Assembly (NCBI GenBank): GCA_015179125.1 | Contig: WHVA01000481.1 | Coordinates: 1-64,000 of the forward strand | From: Gautieria morchelliformis | Taxonomy: Eukaryota > Basidiomycota > Agaricomycetes > Gomphales > Gomphaceae | Reading direction: 5' to 3' | Length of the DNA: 64,000 nucleotides | Shown: piece by piece, positions 62,744 through 64,000 of the stretch | Numbering within the stretch: position 1 is the first letter of the stretch | Layout of the letters: every line of letters begins with the position of its first letter | The notes under the pieces: model-generated | The model's database searches: none | What the model saw: only the letters and a program-made list of their open reading frames with translations | What the model was told of the DNA's origin: nothing | Made by a program: the position numbers and the translations under genes

Positions 62744-63618
62744 CTAGCTATCTCTGTCGCCTGACCCATTGCTCATGGGATGCCATTCCTCAAGACTGCT
62801 TGGAACACTCGGTTCCTTTTTCACTTGATCGTGATTAATGACAAGAGACCCTGCGGATTCGGGAGCAGGCCATCTGAGCCCGATACGTGTTTCGCGTGCC
62901 CAGCCTACAACTCCTTGCTTGAGGTCACCTTGTGAAGCGAGATGCCGTACCAGTCGAAATGTAACGAATACGGTGACCACTGCGCCGGTAACTAAAATTG
63001 AAGCGACAAGCAGGGTGCCGAGTATGGACGCTAAAACACCACCTATCGGTACAACAAAGTGACAAGCGCGATTAAAATATTCGGTGAGGCCAATGCGAAC
63101 GCTCACCTGCCACAACGATCAGAAGGGTCGAGGCAATGAGGGCGCTTCCAAGGCCAATGGATACAAACGTGGCAGTGACGAGGATGACGAAGCCCCTATA
63201 GTCGCAATTCAATATATGGCTAAATAGAGGCCTTACATGCGTGGTATCTCACATGAACGATGCAACAGGTAGGAGGCTTAGAAGACTGAATACACTGACT
63301 AGAATCTGACGAGAGTGTGAAACATATGCGACCGGTCATACACATCCATCTGGACTCACAGCTGCTATAGGCCGTCTATACGCAAACTGGCGGCTAGATT
63401 CCATACATGGCAGGAGGATATTTTGCTCAAACCTACCACCAGGTTGAGGTCAGCCTTTTGTGTTGAGTCGAGAGCAGCAGCGTATCATCCTGGCCCGCGG
63501 CCGTGCGAAGAAAGAATACTTGTGAGACGACTGACTGGGAAATGCGGGTTCGGACGATGCGCACAGCATGCTCAAGTCCAGACTCCATGCCCTGCTTGGT
63601 TTTTTCATCAAGAGCCAT
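62744..63618 (-). CDS. Small multi-pass membrane protein
   Basis: The start at 63618 (MALDEKTKQGMESGLEHAVR) is followed by a donor after ISQSVVSQ. The coding signal resumes near 63200 (YRGFVILVTATFVSIGLGSAL), and an intron (GTGAGC…GATAG, about 63108-63053) joins it to GGVLASILGTLLVASILVTG. The soluble tail (RLVRHLASQGDLKQGVVGWA…) ends at 62744. The two hydrophobic stretches form three or four closely spaced membrane segments rich in Gly, Leu and Val with a cytosolic tail. This hairpin-like layout recalls promethin/LDAF-type lipid-droplet proteins, but that is only a resemblance. The exon between 63560 and 63250 is not resolved. Confidence 0.55.
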
Positions 63619-63863
63619 AGTAGTGAGGAGTGACTAGTGGCTAGTTGACGTTTAACGTTTCACGCCGAACAGACTTTAATGGGGTTTCTGATTTTCGTCA
63701 CGTGAAAAAATTGCTGTGAATTAGTTCGTCAGGCTTACATAATGACTTGAACACCGCAAGCTTACCGTGGGTTATATGGCCCCTAATTAACATAAGTATT
63801 GTCATTCCATATACCGTTACATCTAGCTTCTTATTATTCTCAGAGGTAATTAATACAAGTGGC

Positions 63864-64000
63864 ATGTCCAAAATGCTGGCCCCTCTCCTCGACCTCGCTT
63901 TCACCAACGCCACATACCATGCAGAATACCCGCCACACTCCCAGTCTACCGATAATACTTCCCCGCATATCCCGAGTCTGATGCCCCGTCCCCACTCGCT
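63864..64000 (+). CDS. Possible 5' end of a gene leaving the window
   Basis: ATG 63864 opens a frame (MSKMLAPLLDLAFTNATYHA) that stays open, Pro/Ser/His-rich, to the last base. Too short to assign. An overlapping minus-strand frame (63913-63698) is equally unsupported. Confidence 0.2.
   Translation, partial: MSKMLAPLLDLAFTNATYHAEYPPHSQSTDNTSPHIPSLMPRPHS

Overview
The window is a piece of a basidiomycete (Agaricomycete-type) nuclear chromosome. The evidence is many short GT-AG introns of about 45-70 nt, F-box genes, a MYND zinc-finger gene, a FunK1-type fungal kinase relic, a secreted GtaA-type glutaminase, MRE11 and an Arf-GAP gene, set between large blocks of Ty3/gypsy (chromovirus) and Ty1/copia LTR retrotransposons. 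I cannot name the species.

Layout. 1-12.3 kb is a retroelement graveyard: the 3' end of gypsy F, a relic shared with copia B, a truncated copia A' (minus), a degenerate gypsy B1 (plus) carrying a 405-bp solo LTR, and the 5' LTR and gag of copia B (minus). 13.0-36.9 kb is the host island: MYND gene, F-box/LRR gene (minus), glutaminase, F-box gene, Arf-GAP (minus), FunK1 pseudogene, small Cys-rich gene (minus), MRE11, and a secreted YHR202W-like metallophosphatase. About 37.0-61.8 kb is a nested retroelement block. Gypsy B2 (minus) contains a 1.5-kb solo LTR in gag (TSD GAAGT) and a complete copia A in its reverse transcriptase (TSD TATGT). Next comes the 3' end of gypsy D (minus), whose extra downstream ORF is split by an essentially intact gypsy C (plus, TSD CCATG). 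61.9-64.0 kb returns to host-like sequence with a small hypothetical gene and a multi-pass membrane-protein gene.

How the parts work. Copia A is one 1421-codon gag-pol frame between 498-bp LTRs that differ at one base. Gypsy C has intact gag and pol joined by an A-AAA-AAA-TAG minus-1 slip site, and LTRs that differ by one indel. Both look recently mobile. Gypsy B and C appear to be self-primed like Tf1/sushi elements: 11-12 nt at the predicted mRNA 5' end pair with a primer site 2 nt after the LTR, and the pairing covaries between families. Copia A and B instead carry a site matching the initiator-tRNA anticodon arm, and that site supplies the gag ATG.

The best candidates for something undescribed are the extra ORFs in the pol-to-3'LTR tail. 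There are convergent, antisense ORFs with splice sites in gypsy B1, B2 and C (the C protein carries a perfectly spaced Zn2Cys6-like cluster) and a sense-strand, NLS-containing, spliced 645-codon ORF in gypsy D. A second candidate is the saturation of whole gypsy families with a family-specific CpG-containing pentamer (TTCCG in C and F, CCTCG/CTCGG in B) across LTR and coding DNA alike.
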